This document shows positions 29,606 to 38,411 of a stretch of 63,466 nt of DNA, piece after piece (position 1 is the stretch's first letter; every line of letters begins with the position of its first letter). A program made the translations under genes and the position numbers. The stretch comes from Bacteroidota bacterium (GTDB lineage Bacteria > Bacteroidota > Bacteroidia > Bacteroidales > WCHB1-69). The stretch is from positions 1 through 63,466 of the forward strand of contig JAKIZI010000008.1 in assembly GCA_022708105.1 (NCBI GenBank). The letters are read 5' to 3'. The notes below the pieces were generated by a model, which was given only the letters and a program-made list of their open reading frames with translations, made no database searches and had not been told where the DNA came from.

Positions 29606-30193
29606 ATGGCAAAAAAAGAATCTTTAGTCAAATTGTCAATTTCGCTTTTTTTAATTACAGTAATTGCTGCGATAGGATTGGCTGCCATTTACTCCATCAC
29701 AAAAGCCCCCATAGAAAAATCTCAATCCGCCAAGAAAGAGATGGCCATTTCAAGTGTACTCCCAAAATTCAAGGGAGATTTGCAACAAATCTCCATCATG
29801 CCGGAGAGCGGGAAAGATTCTGTAATTGTCTATCTGGCATACGAAGGAGATCAATTATTCGGAGGTGCTGTTGAAACATACACCGATAAAGCTTTTTCCG
29901 GTACTTTTTCGTTGATGGTCGGCTTTGATAGTGCGGGCAACATCTTAGGCACAGAAGTTTTAAAAATGGCTGAAACGCCCGGGTTGGGAGATAAAATCGA
30001 CAAGAAAAAAGCGACCTTTTCGAATCAATTTGTAGGAAAAAATCCCACATCTTTTAACCTTAAAGTTACCAAAGACGGCGGAGATGTAGAAGCCATTACC
30101 GCTGCCACCATTTCGTCTCGTGCATTTTGCGATGCCGTTGAGCGCGCACATTCTTCATTCTTAAAAGCAAAAAAGGAGGTAACTCATGAATAG
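29606..30193 (+). CDS. rnfG: Rnf complex subunit G (covalent-FMN periplasmic subunit)
   Basis: One N-terminal membrane anchor (SISLFLITVIAAIGLAAIYS) and a periplasmic FMN domain. The flavinylation site is VEAITAATISSRA, with T168 as the expected acceptor for FMN attached by an ApbE-type transferase; no apbE gene lies in this window. ETPGLGDKID is conserved in the family. The 195-residue length is normal. It overlaps rnfE by 8 bases, and its last codons (AAA AAG GAG GTA) happen to place AGGAGGT ahead of the rnfE ATG. Confidence 0.94.
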   Translation: MAKKESLVKLSISLFLITVIAAIGLAAIYSITKAPIEKSQSAKKEMAISSVLPKFKGDLQQISIMPESGKDSVIVYLAYEGDQLFGGAVETYTDKAFSGTFSLMVGFDSAGNILGTEVLKMAETPGLGDKIDKKKATFSNQFVGKNPTSFNLKVTKDGGDVEAITAATISSRAFCDAVERAHSSFLKAKKEVTHE

Positions 30194-30773
30194 TAAATTA
30201 AGTATTTTAACCAAAGGGCTGTTTAAAGAAAACCCTACTTTAGTATTAATTTTAGGGATGTGTCCCTCACTGGGAGTTACCACTTCTGCGATTAATGGTA
30301 TCGGCATGGGACTCGCAACGACCTTTGTGCTGGTAATGTCCAATGTATTGATATCTTTCCTTAAAAATGTAATTCCCAATAAAGTAAGAATTCCATCATT
30401 TATTGTCATTATAGCAACTTTTGTCTCAATCATAGATTTATTAATACAGGGATACCTTCCTGCTCTTGCAGAAAGTTTAGGGCTTTTTATTCCCTTGATT
30501 GTAGTAAATTGCATCGTGTTAGGTCGTGCTGAAGCATTTGCAAGCAAAAACAATATATTTGATTCTCTTCTGGACGGACTTGGCATGGGCTTAGGATTTA
30601 CTTTTGCCTTATTTCTTATTGGTTTTTGCCGCGAATTGCTAGGCAGTGGAGCAATTCTAAATACTAAATTTATTGAAGGCGATGGAATCCTTATTTTTGT
30701 CCTTGCCCCCGGTGCTTTTATTGTCATGGGCTTTATCATTGCAATTGTAAACTATATTCAGCAAAAAAAATAA
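30186..30773 (+). CDS. rnfE: Rnf complex subunit E (membrane)
   Basis: Inner-membrane subunit, paralogous to RnfA; together they bind a 2Fe-2S cluster between half-membrane helices. The 195-residue protein has about six helices and the conserved NPTLVLILGMCPSLGVTTSA (cysteine ligand) and PLIVVNCIVLGRAEAFASKN (second cysteine). It begins 8 bases inside rnfG, with AGGAGGT 5 bases upstream of the ATG, a rare strong Shine-Dalgarno match in this window. rnfA follows after 52 bases. Confidence 0.95.
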   Translation: MNSKLSILTKGLFKENPTLVLILGMCPSLGVTTSAINGIGMGLATTFVLVMSNVLISFLKNVIPNKVRIPSFIVIIATFVSIIDLLIQGYLPALAESLGLFIPLIVVNCIVLGRAEAFASKNNIFDSLLDGLGMGLGFTFALFLIGFCRELLGSGAILNTKFIEGDGILIFVLAPGAFIVMGFIIAIVNYIQQKK

Positions 30774-30825
30774 CACAATTAATTTATATTTTGATTTATT
30801 ACAAAAACTTTTAAAATAATATACT

Positions 30826-31401
30826 ATGGAATATGTTCTCATGATAATCGGATGTGTATTGGTCAACAATATCATTTTAGCACAATTCCTTGGGATTTGC
30901 CCATTTTTAGGGGTATCCGGAAAAGTAAGCACTTCGTTGGGAATGGGAGCCGCAGTAACATTTGTGATGGCATTGGCTACTTTAGTAACCTCTTTGATTC
31001 AAGTCTATATTTTGAATCCTTTCGGACTTCAATTTTTACAAACGATTGTTTTTATCCTGATTATTGCTTCTCTCGTACAAATCGTTGAAATTATTCTAAA
31101 AAAAATCAGTCCTGCCCTTTATCAAGCATTAGGAATATTCTTACCCTTAATTACAACCAATTGTGCAATTCTGGGTATTGCAATCGCCGTTACCCAAAAG
31201 CCGGGTTTTTCAATTCTTGACAGTACGATTTATGCAATTGCAACTGCCATAGGTTTTTTGGTAGCAATTGTGATATTTGCCGGATTAAGAGAACAATTGG
31301 AGTTAGTTAAAGTTCCGAAAGCCATGCAAGGAGTGCCCATTGCTTTAATCACTGCCGGAATTTTGGCCATGGCCTTTATGGGTTTTGCTAATTTGGTATA
31401 A
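30826..31401 (+). CDS. rnfA: Rnf complex subunit A (membrane)
   Basis: Inner-membrane partner of RnfE. The 191 residues include the cysteine-bearing NNIILAQFLGICPFLGVSG and FLPLITTNCAILGIAIAV, and about six helices with the inverted-topology pattern of the RnfA/NqrE family. It closes the B-C-D-G-E-A order usual in Bacteroidetes. The DUF2461 gene begins on the base after its TAA, so the operon continues. Confidence 0.95.
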   Translation: MEYVLMIIGCVLVNNIILAQFLGICPFLGVSGKVSTSLGMGAAVTFVMALATLVTSLIQVYILNPFGLQFLQTIVFILIIASLVQIVEIILKKISPALYQALGIFLPLITTNCAILGIAIAVTQKPGFSILDSTIYAIATAIGFLVAIVIFAGLREQLELVKVPKAMQGVPIALITAGILAMAFMGFANLV

Positions 31402-32067
31402 ATGAAAAACGCCATCACTTTTCTTGACCAATTGCTCCGAAACAACAATCGTGATTGGTTTAATGCACACAAATCAGAATATTTGGAAATTCAATCCCGA
31501 TTTAATGAATTTGTGTCTCAATTGATTATAGGCGTTTCCTCTTTTGATGAAACCATTAAAGGAGTTACCGTAAAAGATTGCACTTATCGCATTTACAGAG
31601 ATTTACGTTTTTCTCCGGATAAGACACCATACAAAACACATTTGGGGGCCTATATTTGTCGTGGAGGAAAATGTTCGGGATTTGCGGGCTATTACTTTCA
31701 TATTGAACCAGATGAAGCGGCATATATAGGATCCAATATTCTTGCCGCCGGTCTGCATGCTCCGACGCCTGCACAAATTAAGCTGGTCAGAGAGAGCATC
31801 CTGCACGACGGAGACCAATTCCAACAGGTCCTTACAGAAGCAAGCGGTTTTACACATGATAAACAGTATTCCCTACGCCGAGTCCCTAACGGTTATCCTT
31901 CGGATAGTCCCTTCGCTCCTTTTTTCAAACTTAAAGATTATTCTATCTCCACTCCTCTTTCTAAAGAGATACTTTTCGGAACAAATCTGCTGGAATATGT
32001 CCTGACAGAATTTCAAAAAACGAAAAATTACAACCTTTTTTTGAACCGCATCATTGAAAAATCATAA
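31402..32067 (+). CDS. DUF2461 (TIGR02453) family protein
   Basis: A 221-residue soluble protein of unknown function. Family marks are ITFLDQLLRNNNRDWFNAHK at the N-terminus, the YRIYRDLRFSPDKTPYKTHL core, the FHIEPDEAAYIGSNI segment and RRVPNGYPSDSPF. No catalytic site is established for the family. The ATG directly abuts the rnfA stop codon, so it is made from the rnf message although no link to Rnf function is known. Confidence 0.9.
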   Translation: MKNAITFLDQLLRNNNRDWFNAHKSEYLEIQSRFNEFVSQLIIGVSSFDETIKGVTVKDCTYRIYRDLRFSPDKTPYKTHLGAYICRGGKCSGFAGYYFHIEPDEAAYIGSNILAAGLHAPTPAQIKLVRESILHDGDQFQQVLTEASGFTHDKQYSLRRVPNGYPSDSPFAPFFKLKDYSISTPLSKEILFGTNLLEYVLTEFQKTKNYNLFLNRIIEKS

Positions 32068-32178
32068 ATATATCCAAATTGTAGCATCAGTTTAGAATAT
32101 ATCTGTTTTTAAGATCATTCTATTTTTTTAATAACGTTTTTTATCTTTCAAATAAATAAGAATCAATAATAAATAATC

Positions 32179-34230
32179 ATGAAAAAAGAAATAATTTTAA
32201 TTATGATGAGTTCCTTGTTGCTATTATCGGCATGTACAGAAAAGAAAAGTGAAACAAATACCCTCAATTCAGGAATTAAGAAAGAAAATTTAGATCTTTC
32301 AGTCAATCCTGCAGAAGATTTTTATCAATTTGCTTGCGGCGGATGGATCAAAAACAATCCGCTTACCGGAGAATATGCCCGATACGGAAGTTTTGACCAA
32401 CTTGCAGAACAAAATCGGGAACAACTTAAAACATTAATTGAAGGGATTGCCGGACAGAAAAACAGCGACGGAACTGTTTCTCAAAAAATCGGGGACCTGT
32501 ATCTTATGGGAATGGACAGCAATGCCATTGAAAAACAAGGGGCTGCTCCCATCCAACCGATGCTGCAAAACATACAATCCATAAAATCAAAAAATGAATT
32601 GACCAATTGCCTCGTTGACCTCCATTTGCATAATATCACCCCATTCTTTGCCGTCTTTGGAGAAGGAAATCCTGAAAATAGTGAAATGACTATTGCTTGG
32701 GTTTGGCAAAGCGGGTTGGGTATTGGAGACCGTGACTATTACTTGGAAGAAAAAAGTGAACCCATCCGAAAAGAATACATTAACCTAATTTCCGGACTCC
32801 TTACGCTATCCGGATACAGTAAAATGGCCGGCTTTGAGAATAAGGAGAAAAATATGGCAGAAAAAATCCTGAAACTTGAAACCGAGATGGCCAAATTGTT
32901 TATGAATAAAAATGATTTAAGGGATCCTTATAAAACATTTAATCTTAAAAAAGTTGAAGAACTTCAAAATATGCTCTCCGTTCTCAATATCAATCAGTAT
33001 CTTAGCGGATTGGGACTCAGTACTGATGACGCCCTAAACATTTCTCAGCCGGAATACATTAAAGGATTGAATAAAATTCTAAAAACCAATGATTTAGAAG
33101 TCATCAAAGCATACCTTTCATGGAATATAATTCAAAATGCCGCTCCCTATCTGAGTAAGGATTTTGTAAATGCAGATTTTAATTTTTACGGAAAAGTGCT
33201 TTCCGGCAAAGAAGACAACAAACCACGATGGAAACGCGTTATTGAGACTGTAGAAAATGCACTTGGGGAAGCAGTAGGACAAGAATATGTAAAAAAATAT
33301 TTCCCTGCCGAAGCCAAGCAACGAATGCTTCATCTGGTAGAGAACCTCCAATGGGCTTTATCCGAACGAATTAAACAAAACACCTGGATGGCGGATTCGA
33401 CAAAAGCCAAAGCCATCGACAAATTATCTTCATTCATTGTAAAAATAGGATATCCGGACAAATGGAGAGATTACAGTGCCCTGACCATTTCGCGTGACAG
33501 TTATTTTGCCAATATCATGCGTGCCGCAGAATTTGAAAGCAAATACCAACTGGCAAAAATCGGCAAACCTGTAGATCGCTCCACTTGGTACATGACTCCA
33601 CAAACCGTAAATGCATACTACAATCCCTCAACCAATGAAATATGCTTCCCTGCCGGAATTTTACAACCTCCATTTTTCGATATGAATGCTGACGATGCAT
33701 TCAATTACGGCGCCATTGGCGTTGTCATCGGACATGAGATGACCCACGGATTTGATGACCAAGGGAGAAATTACAATAAAGCAGGAAATCTCGAAAATTG
33801 GTGGAGTGAAGAGGATGCCAAAAATTTCACCGAACGGGCACAAGGACTCATCGAATACTTCAACCGCATAGAAGTGTTCCCGGGACTTTTTGCAAACGGT
33901 CAGTTTACCTTAGGGGAAAATATTGCCGACAATGGCGGACTTAATGTCTCTTTCACGGCATTCCAAAAAGCCAAAAAAGAGGGAACAATCCAAGATGTGA
34001 TGGACGGTTACACGGCAGAACAACGATTTTTCATTGCTTATGCAGGCGTTTGGGCTAATAATATCCGAGATGAAGAAATTCAACGCCGCACGAAAGAAGA
34101 TTCGCACTCATTAGGGAAATGGCGCGTAAACGGAACTCTACCCCACATTACTCCTTTTATTGAAGCCTTTAATGTTAAAGAAGGAAATGGAATGTGGCTC
34201 AATCCGGAAGCTCGTGTCCAAATCTGGTAA
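32179..34230 (+). CDS. M13-family zinc metallopeptidase (PepO/neprilysin-like) lipoprotein
   Basis: Exported endopeptidase. The 683-residue protein begins with a lipoprotein signal (SSLLLLSACTE, lipid-bearing C19), so it sits on the periplasmic or outer membrane. The N-terminal M13 domain begins at DLSVNPAEDFYQFACGGW. The C-terminal catalytic domain carries the zinc motif HEMTH in VVIGHEMTHGFDDQG (near 518) and the third ligand Glu in LGENIADNGGLNVSF, with the substrate-binding NAYYNPSTNEICFPAGIL. It ends with NPEARVQIW, close to the family's usual end. It has no co-directional neighbour and converges on the MscS gene. Confidence 0.94.
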   Translation: MKKEIILIMMSSLLLLSACTEKKSETNTLNSGIKKENLDLSVNPAEDFYQFACGGWIKNNPLTGEYARYGSFDQLAEQNREQLKTLIEGIAGQKNSDGTVSQKIGDLYLMGMDSNAIEKQGAAPIQPMLQNIQSIKSKNELTNCLVDLHLHNITPFFAVFGEGNPENSEMTIAWVWQSGLGIGDRDYYLEEKSEPIRKEYINLISGLLTLSGYSKMAGFENKEKNMAEKILKLETEMAKLFMNKNDLRDPYKTFNLKKVEELQNMLSVLNINQYLSGLGLSTDDALNISQPEYIKGLNKILKTNDLEVIKAYLSWNIIQNAAPYLSKDFVNADFNFYGKVLSGKEDNKPRWKRVIETVENALGEAVGQEYVKKYFPAEAKQRMLHLVENLQWALSERIKQNTWMADSTKAKAIDKLSSFIVKIGYPDKWRDYSALTISRDSYFANIMRAAEFESKYQLAKIGKPVDRSTWYMTPQTVNAYYNPSTNEICFPAGILQPPFFDMNADDAFNYGAIGVVIGHEMTHGFDDQGRNYNKAGNLENWWSEEDAKNFTERAQGLIEYFNRIEVFPGLFANGQFTLGENIADNGGLNVSFTAFQKAKKEGTIQDVMDGYTAEQRFFIAYAGVWANNIRDEEIQRRTKEDSHSLGKWRVNGTLPHITPFIEAFNVKEGNGMWLNPEARVQIW

Positions 34231-34235
34231 ATAAA

Positions 34236-35474
34236 TTAAGATGGGTTTTGCTTAACTGAATCACGCTGAAACGCACGAATTTCAAAGAAATTCAATACGG
34301 ATAATATGTGATCAAAAATGTCTGATTGAATATTTTCATATTCAACCCATTCGGTAGTTGCGGCAAAACAATAAATTTCTAAAGGAAGACCATACTCATT
34401 CGGGGGCAACTGACGCACCATCAAAGTGGCATCAGAACGAACTTTTTGGTTCGACTTGAGATATTCTTGAATATAAATTCTTAAAACACCTATATTGGTC
34501 AAATAACGACCATTTGGCCCGTACATAAACACTTCGCTTGTATTGTTGTACTCTTCAATCTCTTTTTCTTTAGTTTCAATGTAAAAATGAATTAAAGAAA
34601 CTTGCTTAAATTTTTCCAGCATATCGGGAGTACATCTTTTAATACTCGTCACATCAATATTGAGGGAACGTTTGATTCTACGCATTCCCATATCCTGCAT
34701 TCCACGCCAATTTTGGACAGAATCGGCCACCAACTGTTTCACCGGAACCGTAGATACCGTATTGTCAAAATTCCGAATTTTGGCAGAAATTAAATTAACC
34801 TCCTCTACCGTACCGTCAACCCCAAACTTATTGACCGTAATCCAATCTCCATTCCGAATAATGTCATTTGAAGATAATTGAATACTGTATACCAATCCGG
34901 TAATCGTATCCTGAAAAATCAATAACAAAACAGCTGAAAAAGCCCCCAATCCTGCTAAAAGTCCTACAGGAGATTTATTAATCACAATTGAAATAATCAA
35001 TATGACAGCTACCAACCAAAAGACTATCGCCAAAATTTGGGTATAACTTTTAATCGGCTTATCCTTTGTTCCTTCTTTCTGCAACATCACATCGGCAGCA
35101 CCACTCAGAAATGTATTGATAATTAAAGTACAATTAACAATAATATAAATATTGACTAAAGCAGTTAAAAACAACTCAGATGAAGAACCGACAATCAAAA
35201 CTTCCCCAATTATTTTTTTAATAAATAGAGCAGGAAGGAATACAGCTATCTGATTGAAAAATTTCGATTTATACAATGATTTTTTCCAAATAGATTTTTC
35301 AAAAGACATTTTAATAATCCGAACGATAATAAAACGTAGGATGTAATACAAGAAAAGCCCTACAATGAACAATCCTATAGCAATAATTAATATGGCCATT
35401 AATTTTGAATAGGTCGTATTAAATCCTAATTTTAAAAAAAATTCCACAAAAAAATCTCTAATCCAATGAAACAT
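34236..35474 (-). CDS. MscS-family mechanosensitive ion channel (YbdG-like)
   Basis: Inner-membrane tension-gated channel. The 412 residues have about five N-terminal membrane helices; the pore-lining TM3 is GLLAGLGAFSAVLLLIFQDT, followed by the beta domain (NGDWITVNKFGVDGTVEEVN, KIRNFDNTVSTVPVKQL) and a C-terminal cytoplasmic part. Size and the NGRYLTNIGVLRIYIQEYL segment are those of the YbdG/MscM group rather than short MscS. Its promoter element (35507-35514) lies back-to-back with that of yidC. Confidence 0.9.
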   Translation of the reverse strand: MFHWIRDFFVEFFLKLGFNTTYSKLMAILIIAIGLFIVGLFLYYILRFIIVRIIKMSFEKSIWKKSLYKSKFFNQIAVFLPALFIKKIIGEVLIVGSSSELFLTALVNIYIIVNCTLIINTFLSGAADVMLQKEGTKDKPIKSYTQILAIVFWLVAVILIISIVINKSPVGLLAGLGAFSAVLLLIFQDTITGLVYSIQLSSNDIIRNGDWITVNKFGVDGTVEEVNLISAKIRNFDNTVSTVPVKQLVADSVQNWRGMQDMGMRRIKRSLNIDVTSIKRCTPDMLEKFKQVSLIHFYIETKEKEIEEYNNTSEVFMYGPNGRYLTNIGVLRIYIQEYLKSNQKVRSDATLMVRQLPPNEYGLPLEIYCFAATTEWVEYENIQSDIFDHILSVLNFFEIRAFQRDSVKQNPS

Positions 35475-35506
35475 AGCTTTTTCCTTTTTTTAATTTATAT
35501 ACAATG

Positions 35507-35514
35507 CAAAAATA
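35507..35514 (-). promoter_or_regulatory. -7 promoter element (TATTTTTG) of the MscS-like gene
   Basis: Leftward TAnnTTTG match 33 bases upstream of the ATG at 35474. Confidence 0.65.
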
Positions 35515-35527
35515 CGCTTTTTTTTCC

Positions 35528-35535
35528 TATTTTTG
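35528..35535 (+). promoter_or_regulatory. -7 promoter element (TATTTTTG) of yidC
   Basis: Rightward TAnnTTTG match, only 13 bases from the divergent MscS element. It rules out the longer yidC reading from 35504, which would begin upstream of the promoter. Confidence 0.7.
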
Positions 35536-35557
35536 CAGCTCAAATTTCAAATTGACT

Positions 35558-37483
35558 ATGGATAAAAATACAATTATTGGATTAATCATTATTTTTGGGT
35601 TGGTAATGGGCTTTTCTTTTTACAACAACTCCAAAGTACAAAAAGAAAATGAACTTAAAAAGCAAGAACTTGTTGAAAATCAAAATAATGAGATACAAAA
35701 GGATTCTACTTTAACGGATACTGTTCCATCTGCTAATACTCAGCCTTCCGCTGCTCCGGTTGCGGAGGTAAATTTATCGCAGAAATCTTCCCATTTTTTC
35801 TTTGAAGATAATCAAATAAATAATGATTACTTCGTTGAAACAAATGTTGCCAAATATACTTTTTCACGCAAAGGAGGATACATCAAGCGTGTAGAATTAA
35901 AAAACATTTATCGCTATACCCCTAAAGGAGCTCCTAAACAGCCCCTTGTTCTTTTTGACGAGGAACAAAATAAGATGAGCATAGAACTACAGTTGAACGA
36001 TCAGCGAATGGTTCAAACAGAAAATCTTTATTTCAGCAGCGCTCAAGAAGATACTTTATTTGTGAACGGTAGTAAACAACAACAACTTTCTCTTAAACTA
36101 TATCCGCTTAAACCGGCACTTGATGCCAATACTCCGCCCTCAATAGACAGCAACAGTTATGTTGAATATCTTTATACCTTTTCTGCAGACGATTATCGTT
36201 TCGGATATAGGATCCAATTTGTCAATATGTCTCCCTATCTATACGCCAATCGCTCTTATAGCTTAGAGTGGAATTCCTCTTTACACAACGTAGAAAAAAA
36301 CTACGAATATGAAAGGAATCTCACGACAGTGTACTATATGGATAACATTGATGAAGTTTCCCATTTAAGTGAAAAGAGTTCGGAAAAAAAAGAATTTTCA
36401 ACTCCCATAAAATGGGTTTCTTACAAGCAACAGTTCTTTACAGCGGTAATGATTTCAGATTCCGGCACATTTACTGCAGGAACGATGGAAGTCAAAGAAC
36501 CTGAAAAAAATGAACTGCTGAAACTTAAAGATTGCACCGCCGAAATGGATTTTGAAGTATCAGGTATCGACAATGCCTACTACGATATTTCACTTTATTT
36601 CGGACCAAACCAATACAAGCTGCTCAACAAATACGACTTAAATTTAGAGCGACAAGTGCCGCTGGGTTGGAGCTTCCTTCTTCATTGGATCAACAGATTG
36701 GCCGTTATTCCTATTTTCAATTGGTTGGAGACTTACGGAATCAGTTATGGCATCATTATCTTGATATTGACCATTATTTTAAAACTGGTATTGCTGCCCG
36801 TAGCATATAAGACTTACTTATCTTCGGCAAGGATGCGCGTCCTGAAACCTGAAATCGAAGAAATTACGGCTCGTTATCCAAAGCCGGATGATGCTATGAA
36901 AAAACAACAAGCCACCATGACGCTTTATAAAAAAGCCGGGATTAATCCGATGTCGGGTTGCTTGCCTATGCTTCTTCAAATGCCCATTTTGATTGCATTT
37001 TTCCGTTTCTTCCCGGCAGCCTATGAGCTCCGACAACAACCTTTCCTATGGGCTGAAGACCTTTCCACCTACGACTCCATTTTAGACCTTGGCTTCAACA
37101 TTCCTTTCTACGGAGACCATGTCAGTTTGTTTACTTTGCTTATGACCATCGCCACCTTGATATACACTTGGCTGAATAACAAATTAATGGCTCCCGGCGG
37201 GGCAAGCGACCAACAAAAAATGATGAAGATCATGATGTACATCATGCCCGTGCTCTTCTTGGGAATGTTCAACAGCTTCTCCTCTGCCCTTACCTACTAT
37301 TACCTGTTGGTTAACCTGATTACCTTCCTTCAAATGTGGATATTCCGAATGGCCATTGATGAAAAGAAAGTTCGAGAAAAAATTAAACTCAACATGACTA
37401 AGCCAATTAAAAAATCTAAATGGCAACTTAAACTCGAAGAGATGCAAAAACAACAGCAACAATTACAAAAACAAAAAAAATAA
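35558..37483 (+). CDS. yidC: Membrane protein insertase YidC
   Basis: Inserts and folds inner-membrane proteins, alone or with Sec. The start MDKNTIIGLIIIFGLVMGFS is the standard Bacteroidetes N-terminus and lies just after the promoter element. Of 641 residues, helix 1 is followed by a large periplasmic beta domain (~60-360). The conserved insertase core follows (~375-610) with YGIIILILTIILKLVLLPVA, the NPMSGCLPMLLQMPILIAFF segment and the late MKIMMYIMPVLFLGMFNSF helix. A basic, Gln/Lys-rich tail ends the protein. No rnpA or jag gene adjoins it. Confidence 0.97.
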   Translation: MDKNTIIGLIIIFGLVMGFSFYNNSKVQKENELKKQELVENQNNEIQKDSTLTDTVPSANTQPSAAPVAEVNLSQKSSHFFFEDNQINNDYFVETNVAKYTFSRKGGYIKRVELKNIYRYTPKGAPKQPLVLFDEEQNKMSIELQLNDQRMVQTENLYFSSAQEDTLFVNGSKQQQLSLKLYPLKPALDANTPPSIDSNSYVEYLYTFSADDYRFGYRIQFVNMSPYLYANRSYSLEWNSSLHNVEKNYEYERNLTTVYYMDNIDEVSHLSEKSSEKKEFSTPIKWVSYKQQFFTAVMISDSGTFTAGTMEVKEPEKNELLKLKDCTAEMDFEVSGIDNAYYDISLYFGPNQYKLLNKYDLNLERQVPLGWSFLLHWINRLAVIPIFNWLETYGISYGIIILILTIILKLVLLPVAYKTYLSSARMRVLKPEIEEITARYPKPDDAMKKQQATMTLYKKAGINPMSGCLPMLLQMPILIAFFRFFPAAYELRQQPFLWAEDLSTYDSILDLGFNIPFYGDHVSLFTLLMTIATLIYTWLNNKLMAPGGASDQQKMMKIMMYIMPVLFLGMFNSFSSALTYYYLLVNLITFLQMWIFRMAIDEKKVREKIKLNMTKPIKKSKWQLKLEEMQKQQQQLQKQKK

Positions 37484-37524
37484 AATAAATATAACCCTAT
37501 AATATTTTGTAAAGGTAAAATCAT

Positions 37525-37532
37525 TATCTTTG
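37525..37532 (+). promoter_or_regulatory. -7 promoter element (TATCTTTG) of the coiled-coil/zapA pair
   Basis: TAnnTTTG match 17 bases before the ATG at 37550. Confidence 0.6.
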
Positions 37533-37549
37533 CATCATGATAACAACAA

Positions 37550-37846
37550 ATGGCATCATTTTTAAGTTTATATAACGAAATTGAATACAAAATAAAGCAA
37601 ACTATTGTTCGTTACAATGAATATAAGGAGGAAAACGAACAACTAAAAAGCAAAAACAGTCAACTGGAAGAGGAAGTTGATGAATTAAAACTAAAAATGG
37701 CCACGTTGGAGGAAAAATTAAAATTAGTGTCAATTACTAAAACATTTTTAGACAAAAAAGATAAACAAGAGACAAAAAAGGAAATCAATGATTTAGTGCG
37801 GGAGATAGACAATTGCATTAAGCTTCTTAATAGTGAACATGAATAG
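37550..37846 (+). CDS. Small coiled-coil protein preceding zapA
   Basis: A 98-residue, highly charged protein. From about residue 25 to 65 it is a heptad-patterned coiled coil (NEQLKSKNSQLEEEVDELKL). No enzymatic motif. It overlaps zapA by 8 bases and shares its promoter, so a role in division, for instance as a ZapB-like partner, is a reasonable inference but only that. Such small coiled-coil genes upstream of zapA are common in Bacteroidetes. Confidence 0.75.
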   Translation: MASFLSLYNEIEYKIKQTIVRYNEYKEENEQLKSKNSQLEEEVDELKLKMATLEEKLKLVSITKTFLDKKDKQETKKEINDLVREIDNCIKLLNSEHE

Positions 37847-38138
37847 AGATAATCGAATTACAATCAAATTAACTGTCGATCAAAGAGTATTTGAGATAGA
37901 TATCAATAAAGAAGGAGAATTTTATTATCGAGAAGCTGAAAGGATAATCAATGAGAGTTTTACACAATTTGCTAAACGATGGACTTATAACGATCACCAG
38001 GATTTATTATCAAAAATTTTAATAGACTTTGTGGTCAGATGGATTGAAAATGAAGAAAGATTGAATGCTTTCGAAGAAGATTTAATACCAAAAATGGAAG
38101 CTTTAAAAGCCCTTACGGATACAATTGAAGTTGATTAA
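37839..38138 (+). CDS. zapA: Cell division protein ZapA
   Basis: FtsZ-ring associated protein that bundles FtsZ filaments. The ATG at 37839 gives MNRDNRITIKLTVDQRVFEI (99 residues); a GTG at 37833 would add two residues. The N-terminal part is the small beta-alpha ZapA head, and the C-terminal ~45 residues form the dimerising helix (IENEERLNAFEEDLIPKMEA). Its position immediately upstream of a 6S RNA gene parallels the zapA-ssrS linkage of many bacteria. It overlaps the preceding coiled-coil gene. Confidence 0.88.
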   Translation: MNRDNRITIKLTVDQRVFEIDINKEGEFYYREAERIINESFTQFAKRWTYNDHQDLLSKILIDFVVRWIENEERLNAFEEDLIPKMEALKALTDTIEVD

Positions 38139-38161
38139 CCAAGGTTCTTTGAATACAACAT

Positions 38162-38355
38162 ATCCCGCATTGTTCAGATACGTTTGTTAAACTCAACAGT
38201 ATACAAACGAAGGATAAGCTCAATTGCTTTTAGAAAAGGCCTGATTACCGAAAGGTATGGTGAAAACCCTTGGAATTTCAAGAAGCGAAGGCTCCTTCAT
38301 CGTAATTAATAGGAGTTTAATTTAAAACCCTATGGAACATGCGGGATTTTTTTTT
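38162..38355 (+). ncRNA. ssrS: 6S RNA
   Basis: Noncoding stretch between zapA and rny with a closing stem of ATCCCGCATTGTTC (38162-38175) and GAACATGCGGGAT (38335-38347), 13 pairs with one bulged T, followed by nine T. The ~190-base length, the terminal stem that doubles as terminator, the long interior with imperfect pairing, and the gene order zapA-RNA-rny all fit 6S RNA, which binds RNA polymerase holoenzyme and mimics an open promoter. I could not verify the central bubble by folding. Confidence 0.78.
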
Positions 38356-38411
38356 GATTTTCACATACATACAAAATATACACATTCAATAATTTAATAA
38401 AACAAAACAAT

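Noticed and set aside
30171..30188. AGGAGGT before rnfE taken as a regulatory Shine-Dalgarno site
   Set aside because: It is also the in-frame end of rnfG (AAA AAG GAG GTA). Other genes here lack such sites, so it may be a coincidence; noted in the gene entries only.
35504..35557. Longer N-terminus of YidC from 35504
   Set aside because: It begins upstream of the promoter element at 35528-35535 and is unlike the family N-terminus at 35558.
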